A stretch of DNA of 64,000 nucleotides from Dioscorea cayenensis subsp. rotundata (lineage: Eukaryota; Streptophyta; Magnoliopsida; Dioscoreales; Dioscoreaceae). Numbering within the stretch: the first letter of the stretch is position 1; every line of letters starts with the position of its first letter. This document shows, one piece after another, positions 36,396 to 49,175 of this stretch. A model generated the notes under the pieces. That model saw only the letters and a list, made by a program, of their open reading frames with translations. It ran no database searches and had not been told where the DNA came from. The stretch covers positions 2,728,001-2,792,000 of the forward strand of contig NC_052475.1 in NCBI RefSeq assembly GCF_009730915.1. The letters run 5' to 3'. The position numbers and the translations under genes were made by a program.

Positions 36396-37137
36396 CTGTG
36401 ATGCCAAAAAAAAAAAAATAATAATAACTAGGTATTTTTTCCGGTTTCACATCAGAGTTTTTAAAATTTAGTGAGAAATTTTGAGACAATATCATATATA
36501 AAATAATATAATTAAATAACTCTTATCATAGAAATTATTTTTATATTTTGAATTTCAAAAGTATTATAGGCATTTATTATATAAATAATTAAATATAATT
36601 AATATTTTTTTAATTATTAATAAAATAAGTAATATAAATAAAAATTTAAATATTATAAAAAAAATTAAAATGGTTCTTTGAAATGCTCTCGGAGTAGAAT
36701 CACAGCAGCATTTGTATGCATGGTCTCACCTGGCCACATAAAGATTTCACTAATAAATGAAAAGGTAAGGTTGGATATACATTAGTTCCATCCTCATCAT
36801 GTTGGGACTTAATTGGGATGATAAACTTATGAAATTCATAGACTTGTGACTCCTTGTAATAATTAAGACCTTTTTGCATTAATTTAAATTTGAAAGATAG
36901 GAAGGAATTACAGCAATTCACAAATAAGTACTATCCGGTTAAAAATTTCCCCCCAACAAAAAAGCATATGGACAAGGAGAACTGACACCAGCAAAGAATA
37001 AATTGAAAACAGGTACTCAAAAAGCCATTTGGAAAGAAAAAGAAAATAATGAAAAATAATAGTAATTAATGATTAGGAATCATCAACATTAATTTAATTT
37101 ACTAGACACATTTAATTAAGGATGATGAGAAGGAGGG
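35458..37137. other. AT-rich intergenic DNA, no gene seen
   Basis: Contains the OEP37 3' flank and long A/T tracts. A pair of similar blocks with AAACAAAGATGTTTCC-type cores lies near 35830 and 35935. No supported reading frame or RNA gene was found. Confidence 0.5.
36365..36395. repeat. (AT)n microsatellite
   Basis: Uninterrupted TA dinucleotides. Similar tracts occur at about 16816-16837, 35199-35216, 39036-39059, 40801-40824 and 49645-49664. Confidence 0.85.
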
Positions 37138-37602
37138 CTCATGAGTAAGGCTGACAAACAATCAAACTGTTTGCGAGCAGCTCGAGTTCGATTCGATCAT
37201 TTTAATAACAAATTGAATTTGAACTTAAATTTGAGCTCAAACAATAAACGAGTTGAACTCAAGTTAGAGTTAGCTCTTCGAATATATATTTTTTAATTTA
37301 TTTTTTAATTTATTTTTTAATTTTTAAAATTAAAATAGAAATTAATTTAAATTACAATAGTTTTTTAAATTATTTTTTCTTAATTTGATCTAGGTTGAAA
37401 TTTGTTAGCATATTTACAGTTTTTTGAATCGAACACGAACCGAACTAGAGCTAAAGATTAAAATTTCAAACTAAACCGAATTCGAACAAAGATTATAATT
37501 TCAAATCTGAATCGAATTCGAGTTAAAAATTAGAATTTCGAACCGAACTCGAGCTGAACTCAGCTCGTTCAGGTTCGGTTTGTTGCTAGCCCTACTCATG
37601 AG
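37138..37602. mobile_element. hAT-type MITE with 8-bp target duplication
   Basis: The element proper is 37146-37594 (449 bp). It is bounded by identical 8-bp words CTCATGAG (37138-37145 and 37595-37602). The ends are inverted: left TAAGGCTGACAAACAA, right (reverse complement) TAGGGCTAGCAACAAACC. The subterminal regions are also inverted and rich in GAACTCGAGCT- and TTCGAATC-type words. An 8-bp duplication and TAGGG-like ends fit the hAT superfamily. No coding capacity. The target word is itself palindromic. Confidence 0.75.
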
Positions 37603-39991
37603 TGTCTGATTAAAAAAAAAATTAATTACATTTATTTATTTATTTGCCCAATAAATATTCTTTAAAACCAAAGTTATGCAATTTTTTTTTTGGCTAATAA
37701 CTTCATGAGGAGATAAACAGATTATGGTATGACGGGACCAACCATTCCATCTTTGATGACGTTGAAAAGATATTGGACGGATTGAAGATGGTGAACTCCA
37801 GCAGGGGCCTTAAATGATATTTTAAATAAGCTAGGGTTTTTATTGTTAAACTGTGAATTTAGAGAAGTCAAATGAAATTTCCAAAATATTAGAATTAGAG
37901 GCGGTTTTTAGAAGATAAATTAAAATTATTCAGTTTTTTTTTTAAGATGAGCGACTAGACTGCTAAGAAAGGCAAAAGTGAGCATAAATCTTAATGGAGT
38001 AAGTAGGGGTGGAACCAGTGCATATATAGGCATTGAGACTACTTGCACAAGCATTACTCACATTTTCAGAAAATGTGTTTTTACACATAATTTGAAATTT
38101 TACCATTTATGAAGAATTTTAATGGGATTTTTTTGTGTGTACGTACATTTTTGTTTAATTGCTTACCAGAATAATCATAGGCTAAATGAAATTTTTGATA
38201 AATTAGTGGTGTTTATGTTAAATTGAGAAATCGAATAAGCTAAATGAAATTTCTGATAAAATAAGAGCTGCATTTGATATTAGAAGGGATAGTAATTATT
38301 TAATAAGGTGGTTTATTTTTTTTATTTATTTATTTTTGTTGAAAAGTGGGGTGGGAATTTTTTGGTGAGAAGTGTAGGATTTTACCTTTTCCCACTCCAC
38401 TCTGATAAAAATTATATATATATATTTCCTTTAGGTTTTTTCAATCTGTAAATCAAAATAAGTAAGATTATAATCATTATATCAACTTGATTATAATAAT
38501 TGTGTGATTCGATTATACTTGTGCATTTGTAATGGTTTAATTAAAAAATATATATAATATTTAAAAATTCATTTATTGAAAATTTAAATTTATTAATAAA
38601 TATTCTATATTATAGGGGTTTGATGAAATCTTTTTTCTTAATTTAAAAAACCTAACAATACATTCATAAATATACAGGAAAAGAAAAATGGCAGGGCGGA
38701 ACAAGGAATGAAAAATACCACTATTGGGACTTAGTAATATTGAAACTTTTATTGAATGATAAATGAAATTCCCAAAAAGTTGGGGGATTTTAGTTAAAGC
38801 AAGAATAGAATGAATACAAGACAAATGACATTTCTAAAAATATTAGGGGTGTTATTGTAAATCCAAGAACTCATAAAACAACAATGAATAAGACTAGCCA
38901 GGCCATGCTCCAGGTTGATTAAAACCTAACCGAATATGTTTTTATTTCTAAATATGATTTAATTTATTTTATAATACAGAAGTGATTTATTTAATGGATA
39001 TATGAGTAATTTGAATATTTGCAATTTTCTTATGAATATATATATATATATATATATATGAAAATTTTATTTTACTTCTAAATAAATTTATCTTGTAATT
39101 ATTTTTATATTATTAATAATTTGGCAGGTTGTCTATAAAACAATTTTTTTTAGAAAAATAGGTAAACTATAAATATATTTTTTTTTTAAAATATAAACAA
39201 ACCTAGAAAAAATAGAAGCTTACAAAGAAAAGCCAAAGAACAAGAACAATAACAAAAAGTAGCAATAATCCGGAGTGAGGCCAACCAAAAGAACTAACAA
39301 CCAAACAAAACACAAAACAATGGCTAAGAAGGCGAGGGTTACCATCCGATGTTTGAGGCTTTCTTAAGCTGAGAAGGGAGTAGATCAATCACTCTTGGGT
39401 GGTAGGGGGAGTCACCGCACCTGTAGAATCGTTCTGTCCAGTGCTTATGAAGTCAAGAGAGCATCGAAGGGTCTGTGTAGAGTCACCTGTGGTAGGGGGA
39501 GTCTCTATATATCTACGGTCTCATGATGTTTGTGACACACAAGTCTCTACAGTGCAATGAATATTACAATCTTCTATTATTATTTTTTTTTGGGCAAGAT
39601 TTGTAAATATTCGGATTTTGTTACCACAAATAAAATAACAGAACAGTATAATAAATTTGCTATAACACTGTACTTTTCCAAAAGCCAACAGCACAGTCAA
39701 TAAAACAAATTATTAAATATTCTTCAATATATATATAATATTTATTTATTGATTTTTGGAAAGAAACTTTTGTCTGGTAGTGGCGTAGAGGCTATATTAA
39801 TTATTAAAATGAACGTACTACTCTCTCTCTCTCTCTCTGTGGAGAAAAAGAAGACGTCATACCTGTGCATCGTCCTCCTCTGCAACTGCAAGACAAGTTA
39901 AGGGTTTGTTTTCTTTTTCCCCAATCTTTGTTTGTTGTTTAGGGTTTAGTAGCTCTTCTAAAACAATTTGTTTTTTTTTTCTCTAAAGATC
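37603..39991. other. intergenic DNA, mostly AT-rich, with a GC-richer island
   Basis: No gene was seen. Around 39330-39500 a less AT-rich patch repeats GGTAGGGGGAGTC twice (near 39400 and 39490) and may be a transposon tail. An (AT)n tract lies at about 39036-39059. The right end holds the probable promoter of the small Cys-rich gene, with a CT tract at 39821-39838 and a telobox-like TTTAGGGTTTA at about 39938-39948. Confidence 0.5.
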
Positions 39992-40216
39992 ATGAAGAGC
40001 CTCACTGATCGAGTTGTGATGAGTCTCATCATCGGCGTTACCAGTGGAGTTTGCTCTATCATCGGAGACACCATCATCAGGCAACGGAGGACACCGCCGA
40101 TTTACCTCTGTAGTCCGGACAATGACTGTGATGGTTGTGAGAATGAAGGTCGATGCAATGGCATCACGTATCGGTGTGTTGAGATTCCTCCTAAACCTAA
40201 AGAAACGTCAATCTGA
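39992..40216 (+). CDS. small Cys-rich protein, function unknown
   Basis: A single open frame of 74 residues. I do not recognise it. It starts with a basic/polar stretch and one hydrophobic segment (about 8-25), then QRR, then a compact Cys cluster: Cys40, Cys46, Cys49, Cys55 and Cys62, plus Cys21 in the hydrophobic part. The tail is Pro/Lys-rich. The layout suits a small membrane-anchored or secreted protein, or a metal- or disulfide-stabilised knob, but no family pattern is certain. Support for a real gene: a CT tract and telobox-like motif upstream as at neighbouring genes, GC-richer coding sequence than the flanks, and a lead-in TCTAAAGATC-ATG context. An in-frame Met at 39968 is an alternative start. 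A 5' UTR intron is possible. Confidence 0.55.
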   Translation: MKSLTDRVVMSLIIGVTSGVCSIIGDTIIRQRRTPPIYLCSPDNDCDGCENEGRCNGITYRCVEIPPKPKETSI

Positions 40217-41205
40217 TTTTGCTGCTGTTGCTGCTGAAGAATCAGTCAGGGAATGTTGATGCTGAACACGAACACTGAATGAATATAGTTTCTTTTCTCA
40301 TGCTTTTTCTTTCTCTAAAGTGTGAATGTTTGCTGCTTGAATGCTATGGATGATGAATGAATGATGGACTGGTTAAGTAGTTATTAATGTTTTTGTTTTA
40401 ATGGTTTTGTTCACTGAATGTTTACTGTTTTAATATTCATGCTTGAAACGCTCTAGAGGATGATGATGATGGACTGGTTGAGTGGTTATTAATGTTTTTT
40501 TTTTATTTATTTATAATGCTTTTGTTTACTGATTGATTGCTTATTGTTTTCATATTCCTTTCTTCTTTTTCTTCTTCTTTTTATTTTTTTATTAAAAAAA
40601 AATAAAAATAAAAATAAAAAATAAAGCCACATATTATAGTATTCAATGCTCAGAAACTAGATAACCTTTTCTTATTTTTTTTCCCTTTTTTATTTTTCTG
40701 AAGAAAACTGAATTAGAATGCAAATCGTTTAAACGGGACAAACGCTGCATTCAAACAATGAAATAAAAAACCACAACCCTAAAACCCCTAATCAAAAACC
40801 ATATATATATATATATATATATATTTTGTTAGTTTATTTTACGAAAAAAAAAGCTCAGCTTTTCAATAATACATTACTAGCCTTGGCCAAATAAACGTTT
40901 GCCATAACATTATCTCTTTGTTAGACATGAAACACAACAGTCCAATGTTTATACAAGGAATTTTCTGGCCAGAACTTTCTTCCATCATGTATAAGATTAC
41001 AGAAAAGAAAAAAATCATAACACCAATAAATAATGCTGTAACATGTTACCAAGAGACCCATATCACTTTCATAAGAGGTACCAATAAAAGGATATGGTAC
41101 CGAGAGCAGTTGATGATACCTTCAATGAGCTCGGCCGCCGACATATTTAAAATTTTAAGCAGTGATAGGATGAGAACCTTGATTTATAACTAAAACTGAA
41201 GGATG
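40217..41205. other. intergenic: 3' flanks of the Cys-rich gene and the VPS3-like gene
   Basis: The two genes converge here. Near 40350-40540 a GATGGACTGGTT-(A/G)AG(T)-TATTAATGTTTT block is present twice, suggesting a local duplication in the 3' flank. An (AT)n tract lies at 40801-40824. No other gene was seen. Confidence 0.5.
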
Positions 41206-44200
41206 TTATCTGGTCACAAGCCAACCCTGCTTGAAAACAGGATCTTGCTGGAAATCACGACCTCGGGCTGACACTGATTCTCCTAGACGACGGTAACACT
41301 GTGACATTGAATATTGATGAGAAACATCAACAAACATCGGACGACAAGATATTAAAAAATAATTCTCATACTAGGCATGAATAAGCGGGTACAAGCATGC
41401 CGGCTTCAAATGGTAAAGGCAACCAGCTTGTAATGCTAGACAAACCCTTTGCCTTGACCTCGAGCTAGGATTACTACTACCAGAGACATATCTTGGTGCA
41501 CAAAACCAGTTGTGAGAACATTAACCAACTTATCAGCTAAGTAAAATGTGGGTGAGGTTCAGATAACTGAGCACATGTGAGAACAATAACAAATTGCTGC
41601 CTGAAACTGTTATTTAAATCTATGTTAAGTTACAAATTCCTGCCTGCATTACTCACATGGCATTGTCTCGTACATGCTAATATACATATATCTGCCGTGT
41701 TTTATTCAACATAAATTCTGATGTGTTGATTAAGAAACAAAAAAGATCAGACACAAAATGATGTGCACATACCTTGTAACAAACTATTGAATCATCTGGA
41801 TACATTGCAAAGAGCTTAGTTCCAAGGCGGGCGTGACAGGAATCACAAATGCTTTCATCACTTATTTGGACATACCTTGATCTCTCCTCTATTCTAGCTA
41901 ACTGGGCATCAAGATTCATAGCTTTTGAGATGTTATGAACAATCTAAGCCAAAATAAAGAGCATAGTCAATTTCATGAATATGATGGCAGTCATTTAACA
42001 CACCAAATTCAGATACATTGATTAATGAAAGTGTGGTGTCATTTGAGTTCAAATACTTCAGACTACAACTTGACAGTTTCAAGGAAATGTCATCTAACAA
42101 GAACATGCACTATTACACTTTAAAAATGAACACTCATGATATAAATATGAAAATCAAAAGGTTTATGATTGCTATGTAAACAAGTGAAGAGAATTTCTTT
42201 TATCATTTTGTCAGACAAACTTTTACCTGTCCTTGGTGACTATGATGAACTCGAGCTCTCAGCATTCTTAATATTGTATTTGAGGCAAGCTGAAGAGGCA
42301 TCTCAGGAGATAGTTTCTGCATTGCACAAGTAAAGACCTTGTCACATCAGAAAAATAAATTTAAAGTATTTTAAAGACAAATTTTATTTGATATGGCTGA
42401 TGGTTTTCACACAAGGCTTCAAATTTCATATGATTTTTTAGCATAGCATATGAGAGTAAGTAAAGCATCAGAGAGTGATACTACCAGAAAGATCCATTTC
42501 TTCAAGGACTTCACTAACAACTGGCAACAAACTTGTATAATAAGTACAAAGAATACACATAATTTTATTTTTATTTTTTATTTTATTTTTGAAAAAAAAA
42601 CTTATAATTTGCAAAAGGATTATACCCAAAACCAATTTGCAAGCTACTTAAGGACTTGAAAACTGCCACCTTGCAAACCATAACTAAACTAACTAAAAAA
42701 ATGATAAGGAATAACTTTGACTTTTCCTGACTAATACAACTTTTATTACATTAATTAAACAAGGAAGAGCACTTTCAAGCGCAAAAAACTATCAGTTTGA
42801 TACCTCTAACACTTGTAGAGGATCAAGGAATTCTCCATGATTGTGGAGAAGACGAACTGCAGCATCTAACATGGGTGCCTTTCCATCTTCTGGATCCAAA
42901 TACAAATCCAGTAACCTGGCATGTGAAAATTTTTAACTCCAAATAAGAATCTTCAATTGTCATGCACCATGAATGCAGTACAATGTTAAAAATTAATAAT
43001 AACAATAACAAAACAGAGAAAGACCCACCGCATGTAGGCATCATCTCTACCAATCTCAGCACAATACTGTTCAGCAGCTTCACAATCCTCCAGTTTCCTT
43101 GAAACACATAAAGATAAAAAACACGGCATAAGTATCAGCCATTATAACTCTCAAGAGTGACATTATTCCCCATAAATGAAAACAGTATCACTTATTTGGT
43201 AAAATACAGTATAATAGAAAATGAATTTACATAAAGAATTTGGTCTTACAAAGCCAAAATTTCCAGTACCAATGTTTCTTGGCCCATCTTCTTGCACAAG
43301 ATTGCCTGTTATACAGTCAAAACAAAGTTTAAATAAAGAATTCACAAAGCATCAAAGAACAACCACAGGTGAACCATGCCCCAACAGAAAACCTAGTCTT
43401 GTACTGACTGATCAAAAGTTAAAGAAAGCAGTCAGACAAAAAAAAATCATAACTAAAAACAAAAACATACAAAACTATGCCAAATGAATCATAACAAAAG
43501 AATCATTCCAACTAGTGTGACTGAAAAAGCATTGAAAAAACAATTATGCAAAACGCAATTGGCAAGTGTCCATATTAAGGTAAAATGTAGTAGATTAACA
43601 AAGTCAAGTGGTTCAAGAGCAACTTATTCAAATCCCAGTTAGTTGCCTAAAACAGTCAAGCAGGCGCTCGATTTCATCTTTATTTTACCAAAACAAGATA
43701 AGTTAAACTTATAGAAACTTGGTCTGTGAACCCACCCACATACATGCAACATTTTTACAGGTTTAATATTTTTTTATTTTTTGTGATAAACCATAATTTG
43801 TAGCAATATCCCAAAAAAAAAATGAAGGGTCAGTGCACAAGTAGAACCTTTTCCAGCCACAATTCTGATCTGCCTATCAAATCAAGCACTTCTTCAGGAT
43901 CATATAAGTCTGAAACCTGCAAAAATACTTGCAATTTTTCCCTGATTGAATTTCCAGGTCCGCTATCAACATCAGAAACTTTCTTCTCATGATCAGCTTT
44001 GGAGTCAACATTCCCACTTGTGCTTTCAATAGCTTCAATAGCAGATTTGGCAAGAGAAAGAGCATATAACGTATGGAAACGGATGTCTTCAGAGTCTTGA
44101 TCCTCAATCAACCACTGCAAAAATCTACAAAATTTACAGATCATGATCACAAATAGGATCAAAAGGTGCCCACAGTACTAACTGAGAAAGAATGACCACA

Positions 44201-47200
44201 CATAAATGTCAACTCAGACTATAGTCAGTATCAGAATAATCCGCAGAGTTTTTCTTTAGAGGTACAAACGCAGAGAAGTAATAATTAAAAATAAATTTGC
44301 ATGATATCAAGAACATGGGAAAATATAAGCAAAAAATGATAGCAAAAAATGAACATTGCACAAAAATAAAGACGCCACTTGAATCTAAAGGGGCAACACA
44401 GCCTACCAGTTCCCATTCCAAAAATGACAAGACAAATATGCCATGGTGATTAATAGTATCTTAAAGGTCATAGAAAAAAGAACTGAAATAAAGAGACAAT
44501 CAGAACATATCTCAAACAACTATATTCGCTTTCATTAATAAAGGTGCAGGTAACATGAATGATAATGATATCTCACCCAAAAACAATCACAAACATCAGA
44601 ACATAGATGGATAACTCTTTATAGTAGAATGTTCAAGAATATCCAAAAGGTATATGCACTAGTGACAAGAAGCCCAAACAACATAAAAAGTGTAATCAGA
44701 CATTGATATATCAAAAATAAATAAATAAAAGCAAATACCACTTTAGGGGGAAAAAATATAGGACAGCTAACTGCAGTTTCAAAAAAAGGTTAAATCGGGT
44801 TATGATTTATCACAAATAAATAAATAACACTCTAGGGGTCGTTGTAGTTAGGATCATTGGCATGAATATTTGACTGAATGAGCTAGCAATTACCTCTGCT
44901 GAATCTCAACTTTTTTTGGGTCAATTGCTTTGAGGACCTCCTCTGTATGAAAATAAAGAATTGAGTTAGTTATTTGGCAGTGAAGGATCATTTGCAAGCT
45001 ATAATGATCAGCAAACATGGAAAACAAGTCCATGATTACCAAGAATAGAGCAACATCCTTTTCAAAACAGACAAGTTGAGAGCACAATAGTAATACAATC
45101 TATCAAGTAAATGTCAAGCAAGTTAAACTGTAGAACTCCACAGATTTAAAAGAATGCCCATTTACTTGATAACTACTTTCATAAAGATATCATTCTGATT
45201 GATAGATCAGGCAAATAAACAAGGTCATTCTCATTGCACCCTCAAAAAAGAAGTTCGTCCTCAATATTTACCAATTTTCTAATCAAGAAATGATAACCAT
45301 TTAAGTTCATTTGAAAAATGTTTTTCTTTTGGTAAACAGAATATGAGAACTCCTAGAGGCTAAGTGTAACTGATTCTTACATGTGTGTACAATAGGAAGA
45401 ATTTTTAACAAGTTGGGTGAAAAATGTTGCTAACATCAATAGAACTGGAAGAAGATTTGCCTTACTTCAGATTTCCAGGCAAGACTAAAAATTAGATAAT
45501 GAAGATATAAAGAAATAGATGAGTTCGCAGATCTTGTGTTACCAGGTGGAAGCTGATTCACCCTTTTGTCGGATGTCAATATCAGGACTGCAAGATCTTG
45601 GTCAATCTCTGCAATCTGAAGCATGCACCAGAACCTTGTCAGTAGGAAATAAATGAAAATCAAAAGCATCTTCAAGTTAGAAAAAAGTTATGAAGAAATA
45701 AACATACCCATCCGAGATGTTCAAGGACCAGATCTTCATCAGCTGACTCCTCAAGAAGCTTTGATGCTTCAATGGCAGCAGCTTTCTGCCCTGAGATTGA
45801 ATCTATAGAAACATCTGGTAAGTCATGCTCTACAGAAATTGAGGTGTCTTTCCATAATCCAGTTGAATAATTTCTTGCTAATATATGCCAGATAGATAAA
45901 GCTTTTGAAGATATCCCCTTGCTAGCATACAGGAATGCAAGCGTCCGCAAATGCCCAGAGTCACCTAACAAACTTTCCAATTCCTCCTGCTCTGCCAACA
46001 CAAGTTGCAGGAAATTCTTCAATGAGTGTTCTAAGAACAGCATTCATAATTAAAATTCATGACTAATTTACAATCCAAGGCTTATAAATAGGTACATTTC
46101 ATAGGTTTCTTTAAAGTAAATTTGATTTAGCATTAATAAAGGAAATTTACACGTTGATCAATGGTTAAGAATTGTGAAATTTTATACAATGCACTAAAAC
46201 ATACCACCACACAGCTGTTTTCAGATGATGCTAGTTGCTCCATATCATCTACATGATTGAGGGCTCTATAGAGATACATAAGAAGGGTATCAACACCCTC
46301 CCGAACAGAAGGAATTAAATCCTTATTCCGTGAGACACATAGATACCTACAACAAGAAATATATTTTATTATTACCGCAGAAAGAAAAATATATGTGCAA
46401 ATTACTAGGGTTTGCCTTCATGATACAAGGATTACGTTGATCAAAGCACATAGGGTTGCAGGACCTTATAATGTTTTTGATGCCCGACTCCAATAGCTCA
46501 GCCTTACTTGGTAGGTTTGAAAGAAAATCCTCATCTGCAGATGTGTCTACACCTGCTTTTCTAAGAAACATACCGCGTTGAATGGCCATCAGTCCATCAT
46601 CAACAACATCTTCAAGAGGTACAGGAGGAGGATGCAACCCCCAATATCGATTCCTTGGAACCTAAAAGACATATTTCTTTTGAGGCATTCAACAATCATT
46701 AAAAGGAAAAAGAATTTAGGCCATGCTGCATACCAGATGAGACCAACGATTTGGGTCCCGCATTATAAAAGGAAAAACTTCCGAGGGTTGCATAGTCTTT
46801 GAGAGCAAGAAATGAATTACAGCTTCTTCAAAATGCAGATCAAAAAGCAATAGGAACCCAAGTTGTGCATGGATGAATGAAAGCATTTCCTCTGTTATCT
46901 CACCCTCTGATTCCACCTCTTCAAGCAAACTGATGGCTTCCTTAAAGTTATTTTTCCTCAATAAATCTTTAATTTGCTCTTCAGTGGACACTTTATGTAA
47001 AAAAATAGCCTGAAAACATCAATATGAGTAAAATTACAAGTGAGAGCAAGGAATAAATAAGTAAATAAATAAAATGAAACTAAAAAATCTAAAGTACAAA
47101 GAAACTGCAACTTAATAGACATCACATCTTTAAAAGGCAGCATAGCTGGCGTCTACAGATTTGTGAAAAATGCATGCTTAACATAAGATAAAGGATAAAT

Positions 47201-49175
47201 CTTAGATGAAAACAAACGTATAAGATAAACACACGTGAACCATTTGATGAAATGTTAACACAGGAAGTATTTGTCCAAGGAACTGCTCAAACTGTAAGTA
47301 TTCTTACTCTTGAAGACATGATGACATTCATGGTACAGCAAGAGTTGCAAATCAAACCGAGAAAGAGTGAAATCAAAATCAACAGCACATTTAAGTAGCA
47401 AGGTTCCATGCCGCAGAAACATTTTAAGCTGCAGATAATGCAAAAGCAGCTTTTGGCATAACAAGTTCATCAATTTTTTATGTCTATGATCTGATTTACC
47501 CCGGAAGATTATGTCCCAGTGCCATAATGAACATGGTCAAAACAAGATCAAGAAGTAACATTATAAAACAAGCGCTAATGCTTTCTTAGAATGACAAAAA
47601 ACTTGTATTTGATGGATAACTTCCATTATTTTTTAGTTGATAACATGCCCTCGGAAATCTTGAGGAACACATGCTAACTAGTATTTGATGGATGACGTCG
47701 TCTATAATCTGATTTACCCTGGAAGATTATTTCCCAATGTCATAATGAGCATGGTCAAAACAAGATCTAGAAGTAACATAATAAAACAAGCGCTAATGCT
47801 TTCTTAGAACGACAAAAAACTTGTATTTGATGGATAACTATCATTATTTTTGAGTTGACAACATGCCCTCAGAAATCTTGAGGAACACATGCTTACTAGT
47901 ATTTGATGGATGACGTCAGTTGTTTTTGAGGTGATAACAGGCCATTGGAGATCTTAGGTAGCACATGACTATTTGTCTCAATACCAAATCAAGTGACTAC
48001 TAATTCATTATTCAGAAACACCTCAATAAATAGGACAAAAAGATAAAAGTCTTACCTACCTTATGAGATGTCGCAACCACAACAGTTTCTCCACTTCGTT
48101 GCTCATCACTTGCCACAACACAAGGGCCACTACCACTCTTTGTAAAATTTAGTGACTGAATGCTGGTACCCGTCTTCCTTCTATACAATTCCATCTTACT
48201 GTCCCTTGCAACAATCACATGTGAAGACATCTCAACAATGGAGTCTGGAACATACTGGAAAACCAAGCTCCCTCCCACTGGTTGTCCAACATCATTTACA
48301 ATCACACCCACATTGTCCACCAACAAAAGCACTTCCTTGCTCCTCAACAAAGGCAGCAACTTTGGAGGTCCTGAAGATTCTGGGAGTGAAAAAATAGGGG
48401 TGCATTTCCCTGAGCTTGCAGAAAACAACATATAACCATCCAAACTTCCCACTATTACAGAGTCTCCAATCCAAGCCATTGTCTTTACCCCCTCAACACC
48501 TTGCATCTCCTTCAAACGCACTAAAATACCCCCATAATCAATGTCCACATCAATGGTCGCAGACACTGTCAGCTCAACCAATACCAACCTTTTCAATGCC
48601 GCAACCGCAATGAGACAATTGGATTCCTTGTCCCTATGCGATTCTGAAGCTCTCAGCTGCTTCAAACCATTGGCTCGAATCCCTGAGCCCAATTTTTGCA
48701 GCAGCCTCTGCCCCGCACTCGAGACATCAGCTTTCAAAAGCCCATCACCTGAAAAATCCAAATTTAAGAAGTCCCCAAAACCCAATCTTTTCACCACCGC
48801 AGTCACATCCTTAATAAACCCCAGCTTCCGCGCGGCTTGCAGCAAAAGCCGATCAACAAGAAACAAGAACCCATCCGAGAGAACTAGTATCCTATCAATT
48901 TCCGTCAAGATCTCGATGGACTCAATTGGAAGATTACTAATGGACACGGATCGCAAAAGCTCAATGGATTTAGATGAAGAATCAAGGGATAGGAGGAGAA
49001 GCTTGCCTCCACCGGTGCCAATCAAGACTAATGTTTGATGAGAATCGGAAAAGAGCGAAACGGAGCGGATCGAGAGTAGGGTAGCAGAGGAGAGGCCAGC
49101 AATCTCTGCCAGGTCGATCTCCGCAAACGGCTCCAGCACCGTGCGATCCCAGGACCGCCGAGACGATCCCTCCAT
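41206..49175 (-). CDS. VPS3: vacuolar sorting protein 3-like (TGFBRAP1/VPS39 family)
   Basis: VPS3-type proteins are subunits of the endosomal CORVET tether that promotes fusion on the way to the vacuole. Exons in transcript order: 48060-49175, 46734-47009, 46465-46661, 46205-46346, 45708-45986, 45543-45615, 44894-44942, 43848-44124, 43250-43305, 43029-43097, 42804-42915, 42227-42316, 41773-41943 and 41206-41298. Together they give exactly 3,000 bases and 999 residues, with phase kept at all 13 junctions. The N-terminal third is a citron-homology (CNH) beta-propeller-type domain; helical Vps39_1 and clathrin-repeat-like regions follow (for example EEQIKDLLRKNNFKEAISLL). The C-terminus has a zinc-finger-like Cys set C945-x2-C948 and C967-x2-C970, as in Vps39_2, and ends GWLVTR. 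The start at 49175 matches the family; an in-frame Met at 49283 would add 36 residues. Confidence 0.95.
47483..47919. repeat. 218-bp tandem duplication in VPS3-like intron 1
   Basis: Two adjacent copies start at 47483 and 47701. Both contain ACAAGCGCTAATGCTTTC, TTGTATTTGATGGATAAC and end near GATGGATGACGTC. They differ at scattered single bases only. The repeat is in the large intron between exons 1 and 2 and has no coding role that I can see. Confidence 0.85.

Noticed and set aside
37180-37200. tRNA B-box-like GTTCGATTCG word
   Set aside because: No A box or cloverleaf around it; it lies inside a MITE with repeated similar words.
39203-39388. 61-residue hydrophobic frame, minus strand
   Set aside because: Looks like the reverse of an A-rich repeat tail; Leu/Phe/Val content follows from composition.
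48152-49038. Plus-strand frames of 81-165 residues opposite VPS3 exon 1
   Set aside because: Opposite strand of a well-supported exon; no domain of their own.
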